From DAOTUB01 sp034437455 (GTDB lineage: Bacteria; Chloroflexota; Anaerolineae; B4-G1): a stretch of 16,733 nt of DNA. A program made the position numbers and the translations under genes. The DNA lies in contig DAOTUB010000023.1 in assembly GCA_034437455.1 (NCBI GenBank), positions 1-16,733 of the forward strand, given 5' to 3'. The notes under the pieces were generated by a model. The model worked only from the letters and a program-made list of their open reading frames with translations, was not told the origin of the DNA and ran no database searches. Of this stretch, positions 7,220-15,368 are shown one piece after another (position 1 is the stretch's first letter; each line of letters starts with the position of its first letter).

Positions 7220-9750
7220 CAGTCCACCTTCACCAACTCCGATAGGATGAGCCGATCTGGGGGCTGTTGTGGCCCACGACCGCCGGTCAATTCCAGACGG
7301 GATCCTGAATCGGGATGATAAACGCCTATTTCCAGGCGGTATATCCCCGATGGCACGCCTGTCAACGAGAGGATGATTTCGTCGCTAATGACCTCGCCAA
7401 CTTTCCACCAGTGAGTCGGATAGGTCCAATTATAAGGCATCACGTCCGTCTGCGCCACCAATGCTCCGCTCCTGGTATCCACCAGGTGGACGAAGAACTT
7501 GTACGCCACATCCATCCGTCGCAGCGCCTGCCAGTGGAATGTCGCTCTCACTTGGTCAGTATTCCGATGCCGATCGTACCCCAACAGGCGCAGCACTGTG
7601 CCAAAGACCGCTTCGCTTTCCGTCGCCACTTTCGGTATTTCAAACACCCTCTCTATAACTTGGACCTCCACGTGGCCCACTGCCACTGACTTCTCTACCC
7701 TCACATCGGCGACCGGGTCCTCCAACCCTACCGTCACCGTGTACGTCCCCCCCTCAATGAAAGGGTTCACTTGTAGCGTTCCGTGCCCCCGCGCCACCGC
7801 ATCGCGCCCCCACTCCGACGTCGGCCAACCCGGACAAGGCTCGAAGACAGCTCTCTGCACTTCCCGTCCCGTCGGTCCGACCAGCGTCAGGTACGCCGTC
7901 CAATTCCGAGCCAGTGGTTCGCGCGTGCCCCACACTACTTCCGCATCCAGCAATCCATCCTGAGCCACCGCTTGTACTGAAAGGGTCGCACTGATCACGC
8001 CGATTCCATCCTGTAACTCTCCCATGAACTGGAAATCCCGTCCATAGCGCGGCGTGGTACGGAAAACGAACAAATAGTTGTCCTCGTAATAGGGCTGCAC
8101 GGCAAACCATTGCCGCCAACCCTCTGCTTCGCCCGGACGGGCGCGGTATTTGTGGATCAGTACATATCGCACATCTGCTTCCACCAGGGGCCTCAACTGC
8201 CGGGAGACATCGTCTAATGCTCCTTCCGACGGGGTTGGTGGGAATATCCGCGCTGCCCTCAGAAGCGGCACGCTTTCGATAAAGTCGTGGGCGTGGACCG
8301 GCACCCGTGAGATGTGGCCGCCCACCATCGGCTGGCCGTGAAGGGTCTGCGTATACATATACCACTTGTCGTGAGCGTGGAAGCCGATAGGGAAATCAGC
8401 GAGGGCAAACGTGCCCTTCTCCTGGCGCAGCCGGTCGTAAAAGACCGAATCTATAGGCTCGGTCGTGGGGAATGGCAGGATGAGGTACTCGAAGAGAATC
8501 AAAGTGCCAATTCCGGCGGTTACGAATCTTGCCGATTGACAGCGGGTCTGCAGCCGTTCCAATAGATCGGCGAGACCAATGGCCACCAGAATCGTCACCG
8601 GCAGTGCCAGAATCAGATTGAATCGGTTGGGGCGACGCAGGGCTTCACCCAACCACGTGGGAGCCAACAACCGGTAAGGCATCGGCAGGCTCGGCAGGGC
8701 CCGACCGTTGACCTGAATCGTCGAGCCAAGTGCCAGCACTGCAAAGAAAAGCGCCGCGAGGGCCCAGAAACGCGCTTTGTGCCAGCGTCTCACCACAGCC
8801 CATACAGCTAATCCCAATGTCGTGTAACCTATTGCCGCCACACTGCTAAAGTGTACCCTTGTGTCATAGATTGTCTTCAGAGCGCCACTCTTCAGAAAAG
8901 GATGATAGCGACTGGGCACAAAGTACGCCACAAGATCGGTGACTCCCTCTCCAACATTGCCAGCCGCCAGATTCTGCGACAGATTCGGATTCAACTGTGC
9001 CACCACCAGCGGTATGAAAAATGGCGCTACAAGCACGCCACATACCAGCCCACTCAGCAAAAGCGCCAACACCGTCTGGCGAGACCATCTCTTCCGCTTG
9101 GTCGTCAGGCTGTAGACCAGCCACAGGCAGGCCCATACCCCGTTGAGGATCATCAACTGCACGCTGGACAGGCCACACAATGCCAGCGCGATCCCGGCTT
9201 TTAGCCCGTCGCGCAGACGCCCCTGTCGTGTCAGCCGCATCAGATACAGCGTGAAGAGCGGAATCCACTGGGTACTCAACAGTTTGATTTGGTTGCGGTG
9301 GGCATGGCGGTGGGGAAAAAAGGCAAAGGCCAGCCCGGCCACAAAAGCTGCCTTCCGTGAACCGGTCACTTCCTGTGCCAGAAGATAGGTCGTGTAACCG
9401 CCGAGTACATAAGTCAGCAGGACGGTCACACCATGGGCCGCCAAGGGGCCAATGAGTGCCTGCAGTGGCAACCATAGTGCGGTGTTAAGCCAGCTGAAAC
9501 TGTGCCATATCAGACTAACTCCCTGCGGATGGAACAGGTAAGATGTCCAGTAGGGAGTGTGCCCTTTGATCAGTGCCTGACGGATCCACCAGTTGTTCCA
9601 GTGAGAGACCCACATGTCGTTTCCTGCGCCTGCTGCCACGTCGCCCAACTGAGTGCATAGTGGGTAGGTCATCAGCAAGGTCAGCAGAACGTAACCGAGA
9701 AAGGCGAGCAAGCTTGGTCTCCAAACTTGTTTTTTTCCGCTTTTGTTCAT
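7219..9750 (-). CDS. P4: GT-C-like polytopic membrane protein with C-terminal beta-module pair
   Basis: This 843-residue intact member has a hydrophobic N-terminal domain with Asp45 in the loop GAGNDMWVSHWNNWW, then FHPQGVSLIWHSFSW, FFPHRHAH, RFNLILALPVTILVAIG, and the soluble segment GHISRVPVHAHDFIESVPLL followed by SRQL...VRYVLIHK. The C-terminal region starts at YGRDF (569). It resembles P1 much more than P3 or P5, for example DGIGVISATLS, FEPCPGWPTSEWG, ERVFEIP and QALRRMDV.YKFFVHL. ATG start at 9750 overlaps the P5 stop as ATGA; the upstream SD is weak (GGAAAA). The end differs from the LPEEI-R ending of P1 and P5 (SELVKVD) but still carries GGAG and AAGGTGG ahead of P3. Function inferred as for the other members. 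Confidence 0.78.
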   Translation of the reverse strand: MNKSGKKQVWRPSLLAFLGYVLLTLLMTYPLCTQLGDVAAGAGNDMWVSHWNNWWIRQALIKGHTPYWTSYLFHPQGVSLIWHSFSWLNTALWLPLQALIGPLAAHGVTVLLTYVLGGYTTYLLAQEVTGSRKAAFVAGLAFAFFPHRHAHRNQIKLLSTQWIPLFTLYLMRLTRQGRLRDGLKAGIALALCGLSSVQLMILNGVWACLWLVYSLTTKRKRWSRQTVLALLLSGLVCGVLVAPFFIPLVVAQLNPNLSQNLAAGNVGEGVTDLVAYFVPSRYHPFLKSGALKTIYDTRVHFSSVAAIGYTTLGLAVWAVVRRWHKARFWALAALFFAVLALGSTIQVNGRALPSLPMPYRLLAPTWLGEALRRPNRFNLILALPVTILVAIGLADLLERLQTRCQSARFVTAGIGTLILFEYLILPFPTTEPIDSVFYDRLRQEKGTFALADFPIGFHAHDKWYMYTQTLHGQPMVGGHISRVPVHAHDFIESVPLLRAARIFPPTPSEGALDDVSRQLRPLVEADVRYVLIHKYRARPGEAEGWRQWFAVQPYYEDNYLFVFRTTPRYGRDFQFMGELQDGIGVISATLSVQAVAQDGLLDAEVVWGTREPLARNWTAYLTLVGPTGREVQRAVFEPCPGWPTSEWGRDAVARGHGTLQVNPFIEGGTYTVTVGLEDPVADVRVEKSVAVGHVEVQVIERVFEIPKVATESEAVFGTVLRLLGYDRHRNTDQVRATFHWQALRRMDVAYKFFVHLVDTRSGALVAQTDVMPYNWTYPTHWWKVGEVISDEIILSLTGVPSGIYRLEIGVYHPDSGSRLELTGGRGPQQPPDRLILSELVKVD

Positions 9751-12245
9751 CGGACAATTTTTTCCGGCAAGACAACCTGATCTTTTCCGCTGGAAGTGGT
9801 CAAACGCACACCGGTCTCTGGGTGATACACTCCTACGGATACTCGAAAGAGACCGGATGGCACGTCCTCCAGCAAGATGACGATGGTGTCATCAACATAC
9901 TCACCCTGAACCCACCAGTTGGTTGGGTAGGTCCAGTTGTGGGGCATCACGTCGGCCTGGGCCACCACGACATTGGTCTGGGGATCGAAGACGTGCACAA
10001 AGAACTTCCACGTCTCATTCATCTGACGCAGAGACTGCCAGTGTAGCGTCAGGGCCAACTCGTGGTGATCCAGTTGTATATCATAACCAAGCAGGCGCAG
10101 CTTGTCACCAAATGATATATCCACGGCTGTCATTAGTTCTGGCGGCTCAAAACGACGCGGTAATGCCTGAATCGCGATGGTATCTAAGATAGCGCTCTTT
10201 CCAACCGCCGCTAGCGTTTCTGAATCGAGCAGTGAAACTCGAATCGAATAGTCCCCGCCGGGTATAAGCGGATCGATCTGAAATCTGTATTGACCAATGA
10301 ACACTGTACCAACTGACCACTGTTGGGTTGTCCAATCCTGTGACACAGGCCAGCAGGCTTGCTGGGCTGTCTCACCTTCTTTCGAGACTAACGCTACTTC
10401 AACCAGTAAGTCGCGTTCGGGTGTTGCGCGACTGCCCCATCGGATCTCGATCTCCAAGATGTCGCCTTGTAGAAGAGTATCTGACGCCAGATTGGACTGT
10501 ATGATGCCCATCTCCGATCCTAGGTCGTGTTGCCAGCGAAAATCACGGCCATATGCTGGCTGCGTCGAGTACACCAGCAGTTGATCGTCTTCGAAAATAG
10601 GTTGTAGTGTAATCCAGTCGAGCCACGCTGGAAGCTGACTATCTTGCTTGGTCAAATCCTTGTGAAAGATCACGTATCGAACCCCTGCGTCAGCCAGAAG
10701 GTTCAATTGGCGAGAAACATCCAGCCCAGTGAGCTCCCATTCACTATATTGGTCAACTTCACACAGAAACGGAACCTGGCGCATGAAACGGTACGGATCG
10801 CCAACCGGGCGTGAAATGTGTCCTTCCACGATGGGGCGACGATGGGTTAATTGATAGTATATGTAAAACCGAGAGGCCCCCCAGCCGGTTGGTACATCAA
10901 CGACAGCAAACTGCCCGGCCTCTGAGCGTAGCGACTCGTAAAACGGAGAAACACGGGGCTGCATTGTAGGGAAGGGAATGACGAGGAATTCAAATAGAAC
11001 CAGGCAACCCACGAATGCGGTCACCCACCTCGGGGCGTGTTTGCCCCAGAATCGCCTGGCTTTTGTGAGGAGATCGGCAACGGAGAGAGCTCCAAGCACG
11101 GAAACAGGAAGAGCCAGGATGGTATTGAAGCGATCTGCCGCCCGCAGTGCGCGGAAGATAGGTAAATCGGCGACCAGTTGATAAGGTAGCGGTATCTCCC
11201 ACACCAAATGCCCGGCCACACGCAAGTACGGGCCAAGCGCGAGCACCCACAGCACCAGGGCGAGAAGTGCCCAGAAGGCACCGCGACGAGGACGGCGGAC
11301 AAAAATATAGCCTAACAGTACTAGGACCACGTATCCCGGGAACACCTGCCAGTTCCGATTATAAACGAAATGCTTCCAATAGAAGGAGTGGGGTAGCTGG
11401 AGCAGGGGATGAAATCGTGAAGGTATGAGATACGCTATCAAGTCCGTTTGTCTCAGGTAATCCTTCGCAGTCATGATATCTGCCACATGCCCCTCTTCCT
11501 TAAAGTGCTGGGCAATCGGGAGCAAGAACGGTACGGTCAATATTCCGAGAACTGCTCCTATCAGGGCAAAATTTCGGAGAGAATGCCAATTCCACGTCAT
11601 TCGCTCACGCAAAAGGCTGTACACCAGCCACAGGAGGGTGAGTACACTTGTCATCGTTAGCAAGTGCCAGTTGGATAAGGCGGTGAGCGCAAGGAAGAGA
11701 CCAGCGAGGATGCCAGTGGTGCACTTTCCTCCGCGCGTTGCCTTTATCAGAAAAAGCGTGTACAAGGGCAGCCATTGTACGCTGGCAAGATTCGGGTGAG
11801 CCAGGACATTCGACATGTGATAAGGATAAAAGGCATATATCAGCCCTCCGACAAAGGCCGCTTCTTTTCTTGCTCCCAGGTATCTGATCAGTGCGAATGT
11901 CGCAAGCCCGCATATCACAAAATTCGCCAGTACGGTCAAGTTATAGGAACCGATCTCGCCAACCAACTGCTCCAAAGCGAGCCACGTGAACACATTGAAC
12001 CAGCTCATGCTATGGAAGAGAAGAGAAGCCCCATGCGGATGGAACAAATACGGCGTGAAATATGGACTGTGCCCCATCGCCCAGGCTTCCCGAAGCCACC
12101 ACCGATCCCACATAAATATCATGATATCACTATGATAGCCAGCCAGACGATCGTTGAATCTCAATATTAGCGGCCAGGTCATCAACAAAGTGAGCACAGA
12201 GTATGCCAATCCGGCCAGTAACCAGTGTTTCCAATTCTCTTTCAT
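9747..12245 (-). CDS. P5: GT-C-like polytopic membrane protein, first gene of the array
   Basis: The 832-residue form starts at ATG 12245, chosen because the sequence from there (MKENWKHWLL) matches the N-termini of P2 and P4. The longer frame to 12389 adds 48 residues of no membrane or family character. Asp40 is in the first loop (HSDIMIFMWDRWW), followed by FHPHGASLLFHSMSW, AHPNLAS, RFNTILALPVSVLGAL and EGHISRPVGDPYRF. The C-terminal region from YGRDF (565) is closest to P3 (RWGSRATPERDL, LPRRFEPPE, FGDKLRLLGYD) and ends LPEKIVR. The DNA is visibly more AT-rich than P3. The SD is unclear: AAAGG touches the ATG, and a GGGGG lies 11 nt upstream. It follows the hydrolase gene after 172 nt. Confidence 0.75.
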   Translation of the reverse strand: MKENWKHWLLAGLAYSVLTLLMTWPLILRFNDRLAGYHSDIMIFMWDRWWLREAWAMGHSPYFTPYLFHPHGASLLFHSMSWFNVFTWLALEQLVGEIGSYNLTVLANFVICGLATFALIRYLGARKEAAFVGGLIYAFYPYHMSNVLAHPNLASVQWLPLYTLFLIKATRGGKCTTGILAGLFLALTALSNWHLLTMTSVLTLLWLVYSLLRERMTWNWHSLRNFALIGAVLGILTVPFLLPIAQHFKEEGHVADIMTAKDYLRQTDLIAYLIPSRFHPLLQLPHSFYWKHFVYNRNWQVFPGYVVLVLLGYIFVRRPRRGAFWALLALVLWVLALGPYLRVAGHLVWEIPLPYQLVADLPIFRALRAADRFNTILALPVSVLGALSVADLLTKARRFWGKHAPRWVTAFVGCLVLFEFLVIPFPTMQPRVSPFYESLRSEAGQFAVVDVPTGWGASRFYIYYQLTHRRPIVEGHISRPVGDPYRFMRQVPFLCEVDQYSEWELTGLDVSRQLNLLADAGVRYVIFHKDLTKQDSQLPAWLDWITLQPIFEDDQLLVYSTQPAYGRDFRWQHDLGSEMGIIQSNLASDTLLQGDILEIEIRWGSRATPERDLLVEVALVSKEGETAQQACWPVSQDWTTQQWSVGTVFIGQYRFQIDPLIPGGDYSIRVSLLDSETLAAVGKSAILDTIAIQALPRRFEPPELMTAVDISFGDKLRLLGYDIQLDHHELALTLHWQSLRQMNETWKFFVHVFDPQTNVVVAQADVMPHNWTYPTNWWVQGEYVDDTIVILLEDVPSGLFRVSVGVYHPETGVRLTTSSGKDQVVLPEKIVR

Positions 12246-12417
12246 CCTTTCATAATCCCCCGACGGCCCTACTCCATCATTCTCATCTGTGTCAGCATTG
12301 CATGCATGGTTTGCATAGTACCGCCCTGGAGTCCGGTGAGCGCCAGAGCAAAGGAGAGAGGTAGAAGCCCCACCGCGATCATGCCCCACGTCTCACATTC
12401 CACATCCCTCTTGCGTT
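12246..12417 (-). other. 172-nt gap between hydrolase gene and array
   Basis: This is the only sizeable spacer in the minus-strand block. I see no convincing -35/-10 pair and no hairpin with a T-run. It contains a GCATGCATGC-type palindrome and two TTGCAT words around 12298-12318 (plus strand). Read-through from the upstream genes is therefore the simplest model; a promoter here cannot be excluded. Confidence 0.4.
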
Positions 12418-14079
12418 TCAAGCCACATAGCCCATATCGCGCAGCTTGGCCAGCACTTCTTCTTCTTCATCGGCGGCGTAGCCGGTGTCCTCGACCTGTG
12501 GTCCCAATTCGCCGCCGTGGTTACGGACGGGATTGGTCCCGTTAAAATCATCGGTGAAAGCCTGGTTCAGCACTGTGCCATCCATATAGTCGGGCACAGA
12601 GAGACCCATGTAGTGGAGAATGGTGGGCGCCAGATCGAGGATACTGGCCTCGTCCAAGGTCGCGCCTTGGCGCACTCCTGGCCCCGTGAGGCTGACGACG
12701 CCGACCATGTGATGGTGGCCGGTCTGGCCAATGCTAGGCTCGAGAATTTTGTTGGAGCCGAAATCGGCGTGGCCGAAGGAGACGTAGCGGGCGCGATCGG
12801 TATGCAGGATCAGATCGGGCAGGTGTTGGGCGCTGGCGCCGTGAAAGATCTCCTCGCGCTTGTAAACCTGTCGCACGACCTGTGCGCCGTCGGCTGGATC
12901 GCGCAGGGCCAGCGCGGCTTGGGCGATCTGATCTCGCAGGGCCTCGTATTCGTCGGAAGTGACCATGCCGGTTGGCCGCTGTCCAGCGACGTTCAGGTAT
13001 ACCTGTCCAAAATTCCCGACGGAGAAGGCTTTGGTTCTCGTCCAGTCCACGTCATCGAAGGAGAGGAACAGACGCTTGAGGGTGCCGCGTCCCCGGCCGC
13101 GCTTTACGTTTTTGCGCATGCCGCTCAGGTGTAGCCGGATGACCCACTTGAGAGCGGTGATCGGAGTGACGCCCAACTTGAAGGCGAATCGTTTGAGCAA
13201 GCTGAGGGGAGAGCGACGAAATTTGAGCAGATTTTGCTTGGCCAGCCAATTGTTGATGTGGAAGAATTTGTGAAAGGGGCCAAAGCCGTGATCGGATAAG
13301 ACGACGATCAGGGCGTCTTTGGGAACGAGGGCGACCATCTCGCCCAGCAGACGATCCACGGTTTCGTAGTAGTCGAGTATGTCAGGCAGCGCGTCCGCCG
13401 CCATCTGGGGGTCGTGGCGCGGATGTGTCTCGTCGAGCAGATGCCAGACCTCGTGCTGCAAGTTATCCGTGGTTTCGACGACGTAGATAAAGAGATCCCA
13501 GGGTTTATGCTCCAGCAAATAGCAGACCGAACGCGCGCGGGCGATTTCCATCTCCTTGACAGCCTGCACGAATTGGCGCGGATCTTGGCCGCGTCCTTTT
13601 TCGGACATGTGCAAGGGGAAAGGACCCACAGCAGCACTCAATTCCTCCTGGAGGGAATCGGGGTAGGTGTAGCGGCTGTCGTCGCTTGGGGTGAGGAAGG
13701 AGCAGAGCATAAAGCCGTTGAGCGGTTCCGGGGGATAGGTCATGGGCATACTGACCACGCCGACTTGGCCGCTGGCCTGGCCGACGATCTCCCACAAAGC
13801 CGGGGCCGTTCGCGTGTGGCTGCTGCTCACATGGATCCGATAGCTGTTGGGAGCGGGGTACGTAAAATCCACCAGGCCATGCCGGCCGGGATTAGCCCCG
13901 GTGAAAAAAGAGGCCCAGGCCGAGGCCGAGACGGGGGGGATGTAGGATCGGAGGGGGCCACTGGCTCCTTTTGCCATCAGCCGGGCCAGGTTAGGGAGGC
14001 GTCCCTCATCCAGCCAGGGCTGCAATAGGTCGAACGTGATGCCATCAAGGCCGAAAACGGCGACTTTTCGTTTGATCAA
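12418..14079 (-). CDS. Alkaline-phosphatase-superfamily hydrolase (type I phosphodiesterase/nucleotide pyrophosphatase-like)
   Basis: The 553-residue protein shows the metal and nucleophile landmarks of the superfamily in order: Asp12 (FGLDGITFD), Ser51 in PPVSASAWASFFTG at the nucleophile position (often Thr in relatives), Asp205 and His209 (TTDNLQHEVWH), Asp263 and His264 (LSDHGFGP), and His455 (GHHHMVG). The C-terminal LRDMGYV is typical of this group. No signal peptide or membrane helix is visible, so it is probably cytoplasmic. The family cleaves or transfers phosphoester groups; the substrate here is unknown. Start is TTG at 14079, with GGAG 9 nt upstream inside the end of the flippase-like gene, and only 3 nt separate the two genes. 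The neighbourhood suggests a role on a phosphorylated lipid or glycan intermediate (inference). Confidence 0.87.
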   Translation of the reverse strand: MIKRKVAVFGLDGITFDLLQPWLDEGRLPNLARLMAKGASGPLRSYIPPVSASAWASFFTGANPGRHGLVDFTYPAPNSYRIHVSSSHTRTAPALWEIVGQASGQVGVVSMPMTYPPEPLNGFMLCSFLTPSDDSRYTYPDSLQEELSAAVGPFPLHMSEKGRGQDPRQFVQAVKEMEIARARSVCYLLEHKPWDLFIYVVETTDNLQHEVWHLLDETHPRHDPQMAADALPDILDYYETVDRLLGEMVALVPKDALIVVLSDHGFGPFHKFFHINNWLAKQNLLKFRRSPLSLLKRFAFKLGVTPITALKWVIRLHLSGMRKNVKRGRGRGTLKRLFLSFDDVDWTRTKAFSVGNFGQVYLNVAGQRPTGMVTSDEYEALRDQIAQAALALRDPADGAQVVRQVYKREEIFHGASAQHLPDLILHTDRARYVSFGHADFGSNKILEPSIGQTGHHHMVGVVSLTGPGVRQGATLDEASILDLAPTILHYMGLSVPDYMDGTVLNQAFTDDFNGTNPVRNHGGELGPQVEDTGYAADEEEEVLAKLRDMGYVA

Positions 14080-14082
14080 GGT

Positions 14083-15159
14083 TTATAGCTCCATTTGATT
14101 GGTCCGTGCGGCCTGGGTCAGGTTGCTGATGGTCTTGAAAGCGTAGAGTAAGCCGCCGAGCAACCCCGTGCCGACGCGGAGAAAGTAGAAAGCCAATGAC
14201 ATTGCAATGGCACTGGCGCTGGATATGCCCATGGGAACGAACAAGAATTGGTAGACCCCTTCCCGCATGCCCAGACCGTTGAAGGATAAGGGAAGCAAAT
14301 TGATGATGGAGATGATGGGAACAAAGAGGGGAAACAGATGGAAAGGTACATCTACCGATAAAGCTCGCGCGATGCTGTACTGAGTGACGATCAAGCTGAG
14401 GGTGAAGGGAATACTGGTAAGCAGCGCCCGGAGCAAAGTGGGCAGCGGGTAACGGTGTATCGTATCAAGCAGTCGCTGTAGTTTGGCATGGATGATCAGG
14501 CGCCGGAGGAAGGGCACGCGAGAGGCGAGCCAGCCTATGGGATCGATCCAACGCACCAGCATGAATCCAAGAGGAACGCCCAGGCTGATCAAGGCAATGC
14601 TAGCCGTCAATGCCGTAGGCAAGGCCAGATCGTTGGTTGCCTGGCCCGACCAGGGTTGAAAGTGGTTCCAGGTCAGAGCTATCAAGGCGATGAGCGAGGA
14701 GCCGATCATGCCTGTCAACCGATCCATGATCACCGAACTGAGCGCCTCGGTGCCACGACCGTGCTCCTGGCGCAGGCTGAGCACTTTGACGACGTCGCCT
14801 CCAAATCCGGAGGGGATGAAATTGTTAAAGAAAAAACCGACAAAGTAAAGATATACAAGTTGGCGAAAGGAGGGACGGTTATCAAGCGCGTTGAGCAAAA
14901 TGTACCAACGATAGCTGCGCAGCAGGAGATTGGAAAGAAAAAGCAAAAAGGCAAAAAGGTACCAACGCCAATCTATGTCAGTCAGCGTGCTTATGATCGA
15001 ATCCAGACCAGCACGATTGACTAACCAGGCCAAAAGCGCCAAGCTCAGCAGTACTTGCAAGATTCCGCGTGTTCTCTTGCTCTTGAATATCGCCTGAAAA
15101 AATGAGCGCCAGCCGGTTGAGCCAGTGCGGTTTGAGACTTGTGACGATTTGCTGACCAT
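14083..15159 (-). CDS. Flippase-like LPG_synthase_TM / UPF0104 family membrane protein
   Basis: From ATG 15159 the protein has 358 residues (MVSKSSQVSN), with about 8 hydrophobic helices. The family hallmark loops are present: FFNNFIPSGFGGDVVKVLSL, a DRLTG motif a little further on, and NLLPLSFNGLGMREGVYQFL. These match the lysylphosphatidylglycerol synthase transmembrane domain family, whose stand-alone members are often beside glycosyltransferases and are thought to help move lipid-linked material. No catalytic aminoacyl-transfer domain is present, so it is not MprF. An in-frame ATG at 15177 is an alternative start. The frame stays open to 15369, but that extension crosses the rplS promoter and is not membrane-like, so I rejected it. 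No good SD is seen. It probably heads the minus-strand operon. Confidence 0.8.
   Translation of the reverse strand: MVSKSSQVSNRTGSTGWRSFFQAIFKSKRTRGILQVLLSLALLAWLVNRAGLDSIISTLTDIDWRWYLFAFLLFLSNLLLRSYRWYILLNALDNRPSFRQLVYLYFVGFFFNNFIPSGFGGDVVKVLSLRQEHGRGTEALSSVIMDRLTGMIGSSLIALIALTWNHFQPWSGQATNDLALPTALTASIALISLGVPLGFMLVRWIDPIGWLASRVPFLRRLIIHAKLQRLLDTIHRYPLPTLLRALLTSIPFTLSLIVTQYSIARALSVDVPFHLFPLFVPIISIINLLPLSFNGLGMREGVYQFLFVPMGISSASAIAMSLAFYFLRVGTGLLGGLLYAFKTISNLTQAARTNQMEL
14089..14092 (-). promoter_or_regulatory. Ribosome binding site for the TTG-started hydrolase gene
   Basis: GGAG on the minus strand, 9 nt before TTG at 14079, is encoded by the last codons (QMEL) of the flippase-like gene. 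It supports the TTG start and coupling of the pair. Confidence 0.5.
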
Positions 15160-15203
15160 AAGAGGAAATTGTAACATGAGAGGCCGCTCAAAGCAAGGTC
15201 GCG

Positions 15204-15232
15204 CATATCGAATATCGATCTGAACCAGGCAA
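15204..15232 (-). promoter_or_regulatory. Weak candidate promoter of the minus-strand operon
   Basis: On the minus strand TTGCCT (15232-15227) is followed after 17 nt by GATATG (15209-15204), placing a start about 20 nt before ATG 15177. The -10 matches only half of TATAAT. It lies back to back with the rplS promoter, as expected for a divergent pair, but support is thin. Confidence 0.25.
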
Positions 15233-15234
15233 GG

Positions 15235-15262
15235 TTGCTCAAGTGAGGAAGCGTGGTATAAT
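15235..15262 (+). promoter_or_regulatory. rplS promoter with extended -10
   Basis: TTGCTC, 16 nt, then a perfect TATAAT (15257-15262) preceded by TG one base upstream (TGGTATAAT, extended -10). The predicted start is near 15269, giving a leader of about 100 nt before rplS. The same TGGTATAATAG core recurs at 16654. Confidence 0.7.
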
Positions 15263-15311
15263 AGGCGTTCGTGGAATGCTGCTCGTAATGAGTGGAATAC
15301 GATCAAAAGTT

Positions 15312-15336
15312 GGAAAAAGCCAGCAAGGCTTTTTTC
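15312..15336 (+). terminator. Terminator-like hairpin in the rplS leader (possible attenuator)
   Basis: AAAAAGCC, loop AGCAA, GGCTTTTT forms a perfect 8-bp stem extendable to 10 pairs with a G-U, with a T-run on the 3' side and an A-run on the 5' side. It lies after the rplS promoter and 32 nt before the rplS start. It could attenuate rplS transcription, or act as a bidirectional terminator insulating the divergent operon. Confidence 0.5.
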
Positions 15337-15368
15337 TAGATTTATAACCTGTTGTGAGTAATTAGACA

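Noticed and set aside
12246..12389. N-terminal extension of P5 by 48 residues
   Set aside because: The extension has no family or membrane character; P2 and P4 N-termini align with the start at 12245.
12246..12417. Promoter for the array (TTGCTC with TACTAT on the minus strand)
   Set aside because: The elements are about 25 nt apart; no acceptable spacing was found.
15310..15348. Second rplS promoter TTGGAA/TATAAC
   Set aside because: The spacer of 27 nt is too long.
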